Assembly: GCA_022702545.1 (NCBI GenBank)
Contig: JAHRBC010000004.1
Coordinates: forward strand, 5,610,001-5,674,000
Source of the DNA: Phycomyces nitens
Taxonomy: Eukaryota > Mucoromycota > Mucoromycetes > Mucorales > Phycomycetaceae
Reading direction: 5' to 3'
DNA length: 64,000 nt
Shown here: one piece after another, positions 10,928 to 21,306 of the stretch
Layout of the letters: the number at the start of each line of letters is the position of its first letter
How positions within the stretch are numbered: the stretch's first letter is position 1
Position numbers and translations under genes: made by a program
Notes under the pieces: model-generated
The model's database searches: none
The model's input: the letters and a program-made list of their open reading frames with translations, nothing else
Told to the model about the DNA's origin: nothing

Positions 10928-12145
10928 TTACACGGCAAGACGACAAGGAAAAGGTCCTTCAAGCGCACTGTCAACAACAGCATGTTCGGCACTAGGCTCG
11001 ACGTCAATGTTCTCAATCTGGGTGCCTAGCTTAGGGATCCTCACGTAGGCATCCGTACCCCAGCCGTCCATTGTTACCACATTGATCTCGCCTCCCCAGT
11101 ATTCTGCATATGCCTTGCTCATTGGAAGACCAATTCCAAGAGGTACATGGATATGCTCTGCAACAGATCCAGTGTGTTGAGGGATGTGCTTAAAGTTCCC
11201 AAAGATCTGATTCCGGACACCATAGGACCACAGGTTCTTGTAGACATCAGCCAGTATGCCTCCGCCCCTGTCCGAGATCCTAAAGAACACATCGGTCGGG
11301 TTTGAACACACGGTGACTTGAATGGGTGGGTATTCAGCTGCGTTGGAATGGTGGCTGATTGTATGACGGACAGCATTGGACAAGAGTTGGTACAAGATGT
11401 ATTGGATCTGTTCAGATACATAGGTAAACTCAGTATCTTTGGAATCTCCACCCACAATCACCCGTGGCATTTCAGAGTGTTCAGGATAATGTTCCCTCAC
11501 AAGTGCCTTGCAAGCATCGAGTGTTGAATGGGCCGAGCAGCTGCTGAATATCGAGATTGGTGTCTGGCTGCCTGCATGAGACATGACTAGATGTTGCTCG
11601 GCAAGTACACGGCGCGAGATACGTGCTCTTAGGGTAGCATTCATAAACGCATCGAGTCTTTGTGAGGATATGTGATCAAGGCACTCGGATATCCCCAGTG
11701 CCAATCGGGGTATGACTACCCGATGGTCTTCCAGGGTGCCTCTGAGGACCCCGCAAAACGCCTCGTTCTCCGCAAGTGTGGTGATGGGCGGCACCGTGCG
11801 CAACTGCTCAAAAGACTTCCAGTAAAGGTCGTACACATCCTGAATAAACGGATTTGTACCAACAATAAACGGCAGGTTCTGGAACTCACGGATACGGTGA
11901 GATAGTCTGATAGGCAATTCGGTGCGGACATAATTAGCTGAAGCAAGAATACGTTTTGTATTCCGGTGTCGCTCGTAGAAGATGAGTTGTCTTAGGGTAA
12001 TTGGGGTTGCCTTTTGGTGGACATGACCGTCGAGAAGTCTGTTTTTGTAAAAGGGCTGGAGAGACCTAGAACTGTTTTGCAGGTGTGTTGCCTGAGGTTT
12101 TGCAAGTGAGGCGAGATTGTTTCGTAATGGAGTAAATCGTCGCAT
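10928..12145 (-). CDS. Mitochondrial PDK/BCKDK-family protein kinase
   Basis: Intronless 405-residue protein of the GHKL family that phosphorylates, and thereby switches off, pyruvate or branched-chain 2-oxoacid dehydrogenase in the mitochondrial matrix. The start is the ATG at 12143-12145, which opens an Arg-rich, acid-free presequence (MRRFTPLRNNLASLAK) suited to mitochondrial import; in-frame sequence further upstream is not family-like. The regulatory helical domain includes LRQLIFYERHRN and ELPIRLSHRIREFQNLPFI. The ATPase domain shows ISDRGGGI (G1 box) and GIGLPMSKAYAEYWGG (G2 box), ending GTDAYVRIP. The N box reads YQLLSNAVRH: the Glu and Lys usual there (E..KN) are Gln253 and Ser256, so catalysis may be altered. 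Resembles yeast Pkp1/Pkp2 level of divergence; substrate not assignable. Divergent from the PFKFB gene with 472 bp between the start codons. Confidence 0.85.
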   Translation of the reverse strand: MRRFTPLRNNLASLAKPQATHLQNSSRSLQPFYKNRLLDGHVHQKATPITLRQLIFYERHRNTKRILASANYVRTELPIRLSHRIREFQNLPFIVGTNPFIQDVYDLYWKSFEQLRTVPPITTLAENEAFCGVLRGTLEDHRVVIPRLALGISECLDHISSQRLDAFMNATLRARISRRVLAEQHLVMSHAGSQTPISIFSSCSAHSTLDACKALVREHYPEHSEMPRVIVGGDSKDTEFTYVSEQIQYILYQLLSNAVRHTISHHSNAAEYPPIQVTVCSNPTDVFFRISDRGGGILADVYKNLWSYGVRNQIFGNFKHIPQHTGSVAEHIHVPLGIGLPMSKAYAEYWGGEINVVTMDGWGTDAYVRIPKLGTQIENIDVEPSAEHAVVDSALEGPFPCRLAV

Positions 12146-12617
12146 GAGGAACAGGGTTCTGTAAAGAGATGGAGCACAAAATCGAAAAAAAAGACAAAAG
12201 CGGAGTGTTTTCACTCGAAATATACTACTTTGATACAAGAGAAGCCAGCCCAAGTTCGGCCCCACTTTATTTTGCAACTTGCCTTTCTGGCCAGTATCCC
12301 TTTTTCTTTTTTTTTGTGTTGTAGCAACAGGAGGGATATTTGCACCACAAAAGATGGTCACAATAGTCGGAAGACTAGCACTTACCCCCCTTATCCTGAC
12401 ACGCGCCCCCGCATGCGAAACCTGGGCAACCGTCAGTAATATTATTTTGTTTCTTGTTTCCTGATCTGATATTCTCCAGCAAAGTGTATGATTGGACAGC
12501 TCGGGTAGCTGGAAATCAATTTCAAATGTGTAGGTCAGCTCATGAATAGTTCTTGCAAGACGTAGTTTTCGCTTTCTTTCCTTAGTTTCTCTCTTTCTGG
12601 ATTCTTTATTATTATCA
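12146..12617. promoter_or_regulatory. Shared divergent promoter region
   Basis: The only noncoding DNA between two head-to-head metabolic genes. It contains T-runs, pyrimidine tracts in both directions and a GC-rich core near 12395-12425. No TATA box is obvious for either gene. A bidirectional control region is inferred from the geometry. Confidence 0.45.
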
Positions 12618-14490
12618 ATGTCAAACAGTAAGTCAATTGAACATCAAGTAAACAATAAACTTATCCAAACGTGCTTCAAAGATCTACGCATTGTGTGCGT
12701 CGTAAGTATCCGTAATATCCAAATGCAGCCTTAACACATAATTATCAGATGGTAGGCCTGCCAGCCAGAGGCAAGACATATATCTCTCAAAAAGGTAGTG
12801 TTTTATTGGCCAAACCAAATAAATCAAGGCTGACTCTCTGTAGTCTGCCGATACCTGACCTGGCTCAGTATCAAGACAAAGGTGTTTAATGTGGGAAACT
12901 ACCGTCGCAAACTGCATGGCGCAAACATGCCACACACCTTCTTTGACCCCCACAACCGCATTGGTGAGCAGCATCGTCGGGAGGCAGCAGCAGCAGCCAT
13001 GGAAGACATGATTCGCTGGTTCAATGAAGAGGAGGGTGTGGTGGCCATTTACGACGCAACAAACAGCACGGCCGCACGTCGCAAATGGCTGCACGAATCT
13101 CTGTCAAAGCAAGACATCCAGGTCCTGTTTATCGAAAGCATCTGCCAGGACGAGTCGCTCATTATTGCAAACATTAAGGAGGTCAAGCTCTCATCTCCAG
13201 ATTATGCCAATGTGGATCCTGAAGACGCTGCAGTAGACTTTCGTGCCCGCATCGACCATTACAAGGAGCAATACGAGACTGTGACGGAAGAAAACTATAC
13301 CTATATCAAATTGATCAATGTCGGCTCCCAGACAATCATCAATATGATCCGGGGCTATCTGGAGTCGCGTATTGTGTATTATCTGATGAATCTCCATATT
13401 GCCCCCCGCAAGATATATTTCAGTAGAGTAAGTGTGTACCGAAATCTAGTCAGCAGATACCAAACCTCTATCTTTTAGCACGGTGAGTCCCAGTTCAATG
13501 TCCAGGGCAAGATTGGTGGCGATTCGTTCCTGTCACCCAGAGGCGAGCTCTATGCTGCCAAATTGCCAGGCCTGATTAGCGACAATTTGGGTGGTAAGCC
13601 TTTGACGGTATGGACATCGACTATGAACCGAACCATCCAGACCGCGGCTGGTCTGCCGTATCCAAAGTTGCAGTGGAAGGCATTGGACGAGCTGGATTCT
13701 GGATTATGTGACGGAATGACCTATGAGGAAATTGAGGTAAGTCTCGGGTTTGTTATTCAGCGTTCCTGACTAGTCTTTGCAGCAAAAATACCCAGAGGAT
13801 TATGCGAATCGCGATGAAGACAAGTTCAATTATAGATACCGTGGTGGAGAGGTAAAGACTTAAAACATACATATATTCAATTGAGCTGGTGACACGAGCA
13901 TTACACATTCTAGTCCTACAGAGACGTCGTACTGCGACTGGAACCGATTATCATGGAGTTGGAGCGCCACGAGAATATTTTGATTGTTGGGCACCAGGCC
14001 ATTCTGCGGTGCATTTATGCGTACTTTATGAATTACGACCAAGACGATCTTCCGTACCTCAAGATCCCTCTGCACACCGTCATTGAGTTTACCCCAAAGG
14101 CATATGGCTGTGAAGAGAAGCGCTATAAAGGTATGTATATATATATATTATTATTATTTTTTAAAAAAGGGCAAACGATTGAGCTCTTTATTACAATACA
14201 CTTATACATGTTGCGCAGTCGACATTGAGGCAGTCGATACCCATCGACCAAAGCCAGTCAAGGCAAAGCCAGTCAAGCCAGCCGCCACAGCCACTCCAGC
14301 CAAACCTAAATCGGTTCCTGGCGCAAGTGGAGAGATCGTCAAGGACCCAGTATCGATTCTTCCCCTAAAGAGTCAGAAAGATAAAGAGTCTAATGGGACT
14401 GTCAATATTACTCCTGAAGCTGCCATTGCTGGACTTCATCTTGGAGAGCCACCAAAGGCACGCGAACGACCCATTGCGTCCAAAGTATAG
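12618..14490 (+). CDS. 6-phosphofructo-2-kinase/fructose-2,6-bisphosphatase
   Basis: Bifunctional cytosolic enzyme that makes and removes fructose 2,6-bisphosphate, the activator of phosphofructokinase-1. Eight exons: 12618-12627, 12682-12701, 12749-12794, 12844-13427, 13479-13736, 13783-13851, 13914-14130 and 14219-14490; total 1476 nt, 491 residues. The kinase half has the P-loop GLPARGKT (residues 13-20), FNVGNYRRK, and AIYDATNST. The phosphatase half begins at FSRHGES, with catalytic His221, Glu291 in LDELDSG and His356 in VGHQAIL, so both activities look intact. The C-terminal 70 residues are Lys/Pro/Ala-rich and not conserved in the family. The first two exons are only 10 and 20 nt; they are supported by frame continuity giving [18 protein letters not shown], which matches the usual start of the kinase fold. 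The N-terminus is short, unlike the long regulatory extensions of yeast Pfk26. Confidence 0.92.
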
Positions 14491-14757
14491 CCAGCCAACT
14501 CTACTGGTGTCCATTCTAATATTCAATACATATAAATATAAATAACGCATAATCAGCATCTATATTAAAATGATTTCCCACACAAAAGATGAGGCCAAAT
14601 AAAATAAAAATAAAAATAAAATAAAAAAACCCGGATTATTTCTTAACCGAGACAGCCAGGCGGCCTAGGATTGGCTCAAATTCCAGAGTGCCTTTTTCTC
14701 TCTCTTTCTCTCTTCTAAATAACCTTTGCGTTCCTATTGATTAACGTTTTTATTTTA
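14491..14757. other. Intergenic stretch
   Basis: 3' flank of the PFKFB gene and 5' flank of the Zn2Cys6 gene. Contains an (AAAAT)n tract near 14598-14625 and a CT-rich run near 14697-14715. Confidence 0.45.
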
Positions 14758-14758
14758 T

Positions 14759-14783
14759 ATACATATATATATATATATATAAA
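14759..14783 (+). promoter_or_regulatory. TATA-rich core promoter of the Zn2Cys6 gene
   Basis: An alternating TA tract ending in TATAAAG about 80 nt upstream of the ATG, followed by a pyrimidine-rich leader. This spacing suits a fungal core promoter. Confidence 0.5.
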
Positions 14784-14857
14784 GAGCCTCGCCATCGCGT
14801 TTTTCTTCATCCTCCACCAATCTAGTTTACACTCCTTTGCAACATTTTTGACTCTCC

Positions 14858-17800
14858 ATGGCTTCTGTGTTTACAAGTGATAGCAACGGATCACAGCAGA
14901 AACCCCCCGAGCCTTCCCGGCCAAAACGCCCACGCTCAAGCTTAGCGGTCAGTAGTTTGACAGGGTTGTTAGGAAAAATAAATAGATGCTGACGCGATGA
15001 TCACAGTGCATTCGATGTCGGAAGAAGAAGGTCAAGTGCGACTTTGTCCAGCCAACATGTGGCCGATGCTCTATTGCAGGCTTGCCATGTAGCTATGCGA
15101 CCCCCCCTCGGAGAGTGGATGGACATGCGTTTGATCAGCTAGGAAATCATGTGGAGGAATTAAAGGACAGGATGCACAAGATGCAGAATGAGTTGACAAT
15201 GATGAAGAACAGCATTCACCCCTGCTCGGGAACTGGTGGCATTCGAGCTGCAGACGACGATACAAACAGCCCAGGACCCACATCTCCTTATGGAATCGTA
15301 TCTCATGGACAAAACGATCCCAATGCACACAAAGATTCAATGGCCGTGATAGAACAGCAATCGCTCCAGTCTCCATCCCAGCCTGTCACTTGGAAACTAT
15401 CACTCTCGCCTTCCGGTCTACGCATCGACACAAACATTGCCAGTGTAGCCGACCTTTATCGCATCCTCCTCAATGGAATCAGCCAACTCAACATCAATAG
15501 CGATTCAACAACCTTGTTTAGCACAGACTCCATTCGTGCTGATGGCACCAAATCGCGTCCAAAGAATCAATCTCGCAAGGGCCCCCAGGATACAAATCTT
15601 GCCATGGATACCACGGATCCATTGTCATCTCAGAGTTCAGGGGGAGGTAGGCTTTGGGAAGTTGATGAAAACGAAGCACGCAAGATTCTTCAGGAACGCA
15701 AGCAATCTGGTGACACTCTTCCCCAGGAAACCATGGATGAACTGATGAAGAATTGCTATCATCGCTGCTTCCTGGCATACCAGATTGTCGATAGAGATAG
15801 TTTTACACAGACCTACAGTGCAATGGGTCTTGAGCCCCTCTTGACCAATTCCATCAATGCTTGGGTGTCCAAACATGGCTGCATTTACCACAATGCTGGT
15901 CCCCAACACGATCCCTCTACCATGGGAGAGGCCTACTTTAAGAATGCACGCCAATTGTTAAAAAAGTGCTTTGATATCAGCAGCCCTACCACCATACATG
16001 CCCTCTTGAACCTCTACATGTACCAACTGAGCAGTGAGCGATCAAGTCTGGCATATCTTTACATTGGCTTGGCTATCCGTATGGCCCAGGACCTCAAGTT
16101 CCACAAAAAGGAACATATGCCAGCGGACTTGAAGCAGCGTGAGACCAATAAGCGTCTGTGGTGGTCTGCATACTGGCTTGATCTGTGTGCAGCCCTAGAG
16201 TCCAATCGACCGACCATGGTAGACGACAAGGATTGCGATCTCGAATACCCCACCAGACTCGATTGTGAAGACGATGAGACTGGCCACCGAGTCAATTTCT
16301 GTGTAAATTCAATCAAACTCATGAAGATCCGTAAAGACATCACCAAACACCTTCCGTCTGAGCAGTCTGGCCAGTCGCTCCTGTCTGCCATTTCCCGACT
16401 CGAGAACGCACTGACCCACTGGCTAAACGAACTTCCAGGCGAACTGCGCTTGGAACAGGACGACAGTTTCCAGGCAACTGGGTCATTTAGAGATGAAGCA
16501 TGTTTGATTCTTAATATACAATACCAGACAACCTGGATTATGCTCCACAAGTTCTTTTTGCCCAAACAGGACCAGACTGCCACCCCAGTTGCCCTTCTTT
16601 CACTCAACATTTGTACTAAATCTGCCACATTTATCACCAAAATGCTCGACATTTATGCTGCAAACTTGCCTTGGTGCCAATTCTTTTACGCGCTCGACGG
16701 TGTCATTGCCAGTGTGACAATTCACCAGGTGAATGCAGTGTCGAGTGAGCATGAAGTTGCCCATTTGGCCCAACGTAATCTGATCATTACTGCCAATGTG
16801 CTCAAGAAATCCCCCCTCATGTACATGGACAAGGTCCATGAGATTATCGAGAGCATCGAAGGCTTCTTGAAGAAGAGTGGCTGCCCGACTGAACTAGGCG
16901 ACCTTCCACCAATCAATGAAGATTCAATCAACCAACAGTCGATTTCATCCGTCTTCCATCCCACCGTGTTTGAGACTCACACACAGCAAAGCAATATTAC
17001 CAACATAAGCACACCTCAGAGCTACACACGCTCAGAGCCAGATTCGCCTTCGATGAACAGCTATCACTCTCGGTTCGGCAGTGCTGGGCCTCATTCAATG
17101 TCGTCTCCTCGTCCTCAGGTAACTTCTTCGACACCTGTTCCAACTGCAGCAGTGACTCCTACAGTTGCTTCTAATGTCAATACCATGCGCCATCCAAACG
17201 GACCAGCCCAAATGCCTATATTCCACGAAACGTCTGCACACGCCAGCCCCATTTCACTCGCACCATCCCCTCAGAGATCCTTCCCAGAGACGACCCACGC
17301 CCCTCTTCATCAGCATGGCCAGCATGGCCACCATGTCCAGCACCTCCACCATGTCCAGCACCTCCAGCACCTCCACACTCCTCCATCACAACCCCAACAA
17401 GCACAGCAACAGCAACAACAGCAGCAACAACAGCAACAACAACAACAACAACAACATCAGCAGCAGCAACAACAGCAGCAGCACCATAATCATCATCATC
17501 AACAACCCATGGGACACAGCACTAGTCCAATGCCAGTCAACAATCCAAATATCATGGTGGACACCAACATGTTATTCAATGACCCCAATCTGATGAATTT
17601 CAACGGAGACATGAACCATTTGTTGAATATGGGATTCGATATCAATAATCCTGGAATGGACACAAGCCGAATGGGAACCTCGGCTGCATTTGGCCAGCAG
17701 GCAATTTTTGGCTCACTCGACTCACCCTTGTTTCATCCCAACAGCCGAGGAGAGCCACCAAACCAGGGATCGTTTGGGTCAAATAATGGACAAAACTTCT

Positions 17801-18378
17801 CGACCTCTGGCGATCCAAACCATTTCTCATTCGCTAATCTCGGACAGCCGTCTCTGTACGATCAACCCAACCCAACACAAACAGGAGTGTCTGGCTCTTA
17901 TCCAGGCACATTCCTTGCAAACGACTCGCTGTTTGGACTTGGTTCTCAAGCATCCTTGCCAAACCAGACCCAAGCCCAACCACAGTCTCAACCACAATCG
18001 TCGCAGCAAGCACCACCTCAACCATCGATGATGAACCATCCAAACCATCCCAACCATCCCAACCATGTCCCTCGCCAAACCCAACAACCACAATCCTACC
18101 CTCCTTCTGGCACATCTCCAGGCATGTCAATGGCAGGCGGGCAGCAGGGTCGTCCTGGATTTGATCCCTCGGCCCTGTTTGACCAGATGAACATGGATCC
18201 GGCGGCAATGAATGTATTGTTGCAGTACAATACACCCACACCACCGTTCCATGGATTCCAGTATCCAGCCGTTCAAGGCACACCCTATGGTGGCCCTGAT
18301 GGTGGAGATATGTCGGCTGCCATGTATGCTGCGTCTAGCAGGAAGCGAGTGCATCGTGAATGGGATGAGTCCGCCTAA
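14858..18378 (+). CDS. Zn2Cys6 transcription factor with fungal-TF domain and polyQ
   Basis: Large nuclear regulator, 1153 residues, from two exons (14858-14947 and 15007-18378; 3462 nt). The zinc cluster occupies residues 31-58 (CIRCRKKKVKC ... CGRC ... LPC) and is split from the N-terminus by the single intron immediately before the first Cys. A short coiled segment follows (HVEELKDRMHKMQNEL), suited to dimerisation. The fungal-specific middle domain spans roughly 230-450 and includes RLWWSAYWLDLCAAL and a Pro-Thr-Met segment. The last third is low-complexity, with a polyglutamine tract around 828-860, His-rich stretches, and Asn/Pro/Met/Gln-rich sequence typical of activation domains. The layout resembles XlnR/Cat8-like fungal activators of carbon metabolism, but the target is not assignable from sequence. 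The next gene downstream is convergent. Confidence 0.88.
17398..17500 (+). repeat. CAG/CAA tract coding polyglutamine and His-rich run
   Basis: Mixed CAA and CAG codons giving roughly 30 glutamines interrupted by single histidines, then a His-rich run. The mixture of the two codons lowers slippage relative to a pure CAG run. Likely length-variable between strains. Confidence 0.85.
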
Positions 18379-18512
18379 AAAATATATATATACATAAAAA
18401 ATGAAGCTTACGGAGGGTTAAAAAAGAAGAAACTTTTTTTTATATTATTTATCATGTATTTGCACATTCCCCCTCTATCTCTTTGATACATTTCAATCTA
18501 TACTCTCTAAAC

Positions 18513-18543
<31 letters not shown>

Positions 18544-19233
18544 TATTTTATTTTATTTTATTCTTTTAGATAAAGCATACCTCTTACGCGCATACATTTT
18601 CAATAGGGAGAGAGATTTTAATAATTTCTGCACCAAAAAAATATTGTTTTCATCAAGGTAGAAACACGCTTTCTCTGTGTTTTTATTTTTTGTTAAAAAA
18701 AAGAAGAAGAATAAGAAGAAGATTCAAATTACATATTTGATTTACAAGGTGTAAATCTTGGATTATAAAGAAGGGACTCGCAATGAAGAATAAATATTTT
18801 AGGGTAGGATATGTGGGAATGCTTGAATGTATGAGTGTATGTAGATGGGTGTGGGTGTGTGAGAGTGGATGTTGGTGTTTGTGTGTGTATATGTTTGTGT
18901 GAAGTGCTGTTGCCATTGTATAGATAGATTTAAACGAAAGGGAGGTTATTTTGGTGTAAGGGATCATAATAATAATAAAAAAGATTCTTCATAAGGCGGG
19001 GACATATTGAACTGGCAAGTTCGGATCGAATGGTAATTCCGATACTCTAGAGAAAGATCAAGATCAAGATCGATTTGACTTGGTTCATGCGTGTAAATTG
19101 GAGCAGTAGCATGGTCAGTATTTGATTGATTCAAGAACGGCAAGGAAAAGCGGCTGATTGGGGTTGACTGTATATTATTATTATATATTTTTTTTGTGGT
19201 TGATGAGAATGAGGGTTTACGATCATCAATCAA
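18379..19233. other. Convergent intergenic region
   Basis: Between the stop codons of the Zn2Cys6 gene (+) and the DP gene (-). Holds a (CT)n tract near 18513-18536, TTTTA repeats near 18543-18560 and GT-rich repeats near 18830-18900. No gene seen. Confidence 0.5.
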
Positions 19234-20369
19234 TTAGAGGATAAAGCACCTTGCCTGCGCGAGTTTCTCTCTTACTGACTGACGAGCGGCCTCTACGGAT
19301 GCAGTCAATTCGGCATTGCAGCGCTCTTCTTCTTCAATCTCGCGCAACAAATCGGCTTCACGTTGGGATGTCTCGAGAGTATTGGGGCCAGGGATGCCGA
19401 GCCATTTGATTTCTTTTTTATCTTTTGCAATGATGTTTATTCCCATAAGAACATTGAGTGCATCGTAAACACGGCGACGGATATTCTTTTGATCAAAAGA
19501 ATGGGTCTGTATATATGTAGAACACATTAGTATCCTGGTTGTCAAGAGGATCTATCAATCTTACATTCTCAAGAGAGTCCCGGATGTCCGTAGTGAGTTC
19601 ATCTGCAATCTGTGTATTCAGAAATAAGCAAACTATTGCAAAGTTATTGAATATTACTGACCTCGTTGTAGGTTGTTGTGCCTCGCTTGGCTACCTTGTC
19701 ACAGACCTGTCGACTAAAGTGTCGTAGACCTTTGAGTCGTCTCGAGTCCTCGAGAACATCCAGGCCAATTTGATTGTTATGTTGTTGTTGTTTTTTTGAT
19801 TTTTGGCATCGACGCTGTTTCTTAAAGGAATTTGGCTTGTTGTTTGTAAGGTCCAGTTGACGGGGTCTGCCACGTTTGAGCATATTCGATAGTCCTGGCC
19901 CAAGTGTTGGTGGGTTCTTGAAATGGGATAAGTAGCCAGATTGATTCTCTTCTCTCTCCAGCTCACGCAGCTCGGGATCCGAGTTGAGAATCAAGGCAAG
20001 CGAGCCTTTGCGATCTGCAGCAGGCAAGACAGACGACCAATGTTTATTTTCCAAACCGAGGTCCTGGTCCTGCTGTGGTGAAGGAAAGGTCGAGATTGAT
20101 TCTGCAACTGGAGAAGGTGAGGCTGATGAGGATGATAGGGGAGGAGACGAGAGTGAGGGAGAGCTGGCACCAGAGGATGAAAAGCTGGAGTGAATAAGGA
20201 TGAGGGGTGGAAGGTGGCTGTTGGTGTCGTCCTGTGGCTTGTTACACAACAAAGGTCGTAGCTGCAGTAGGTCGTGCGGCCAGTGGTGGGGCTGGTGACG
20301 CGTGTAAGTCAAGGTAGGGGAAGACAGATGGCTGAGAAGGGGAGGTAGGGGGGTGTAGATAGACTTCAT
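19234..20369 (-). CDS. DP subunit of the E2F/DP transcription factor
   Basis: Dimerisation partner of E2F proteins, controlling G1/S genes. Three exons on the minus strand: 20369-19662, 19609-19565 and 19506-19234; 341 residues. The winged-helix DNA-binding domain is spread across all three: [20 protein letters not shown] in exon 1, the 15-residue [15 protein letters not shown] in exon 2, and [20 protein letters not shown] with [10 protein letters not shown] in exon 3. The [11 protein letters not shown] core and the KKEIKW end are the DP rather than the E2F version. A heptad-like coiled coil follows ([20 protein letters not shown]), then a very short tail; the longer DP dimerisation domain of animals is mostly missing. 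The first 190 residues are Ser/Pro-rich with a basic GRPRQLD patch. An alternative upstream ATG at 20514 exists in another frame; I chose 20369 because it is in frame with the domain. Confidence 0.9.
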
Positions 20370-21306
20370 TTAAAAAGGACTGAAGAAGAGAGGAAGGAGG
20401 GATTTGAGATTGGAAAGAAGGAAAGAGAATGAGTATAGCCCGGAGAACTGCGCGAGAAGAGTATATAGATGAAAAAGATAAACAGACGCGGGTGTCACAT
20501 CTAGACCTTTTCATTGAAAGTTACTATTGAAGTGAGTAGAATTAACTCTAATTATTATTGTTGTTGTTGTTATTATTATTATTATTATTTCTGACCCCCC
20601 ATTCTTCTTTTGTTCATTGCGGTTTATTAAGCAAGCTTCTTTTGTGATAAACAAAGAAGGCGGAAAGACAATCCGGGATTTGCCTTGGAGCATTGAATGG
20701 CTTGCTCTGGTTGCAACAAGCCAATTTATTTATTTTTTTACATATAATTATATATAATTATATATACTTATATACACATGTGTATATTTAAATGTTATTA
20801 TTCTCACAAGGATTGTACTTCTTGTCAATATTCACATGTTTCTCTCACTCTATGCGCTTCGTGCGTTTAATTTCCAATAGTGTTTAATAAGCTGACGATA
20901 GACTATTAAGCTTTCGACATTTGCACACAATCATTCTGTGATTATTAAGTGAAGGGGGTCGATCAATACGTTTCATAAAGAACTCTTTTGCCTAATTCTG
21001 CAAACCCGATCATTAAAGTGTCAGTGCACCGACAGACAAAAAGGAAAAAAAAATGGCCAATAGATGGATCCTATCGAGGATGCTTATAGAGAGATATTCA
21101 TGAGTTGATTGTGATTACAGTATGATTTGAGGGATATGTATGTATGTATGTGTATGTATAGATGTATCCAATAATCTCTATCTAATAAACATATATATAT
21201 ATATATAATATCATATATATAAATATATATATATACATCTCCTAGTATACGATGATGATGATAAAAATAATAAAATAATAATAATAGTAATGTAGAAATT
21301 TTTGTT
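20370..21306. other. Intergenic stretch
   Basis: Lies upstream of the DP gene and downstream of the CBS/PB1 gene. Contains ATT/GTT repeats near 20550-20590 and long TA and TATG microsatellites at about 20740-20790 and 21135-21240. No gene recognised. Confidence 0.5.

Noticed and set aside
17216..17404. Gly/His-rich minus-strand frame opposite the polyQ region
   Set aside because: Antisense of His/Gln repeats, low complexity only.
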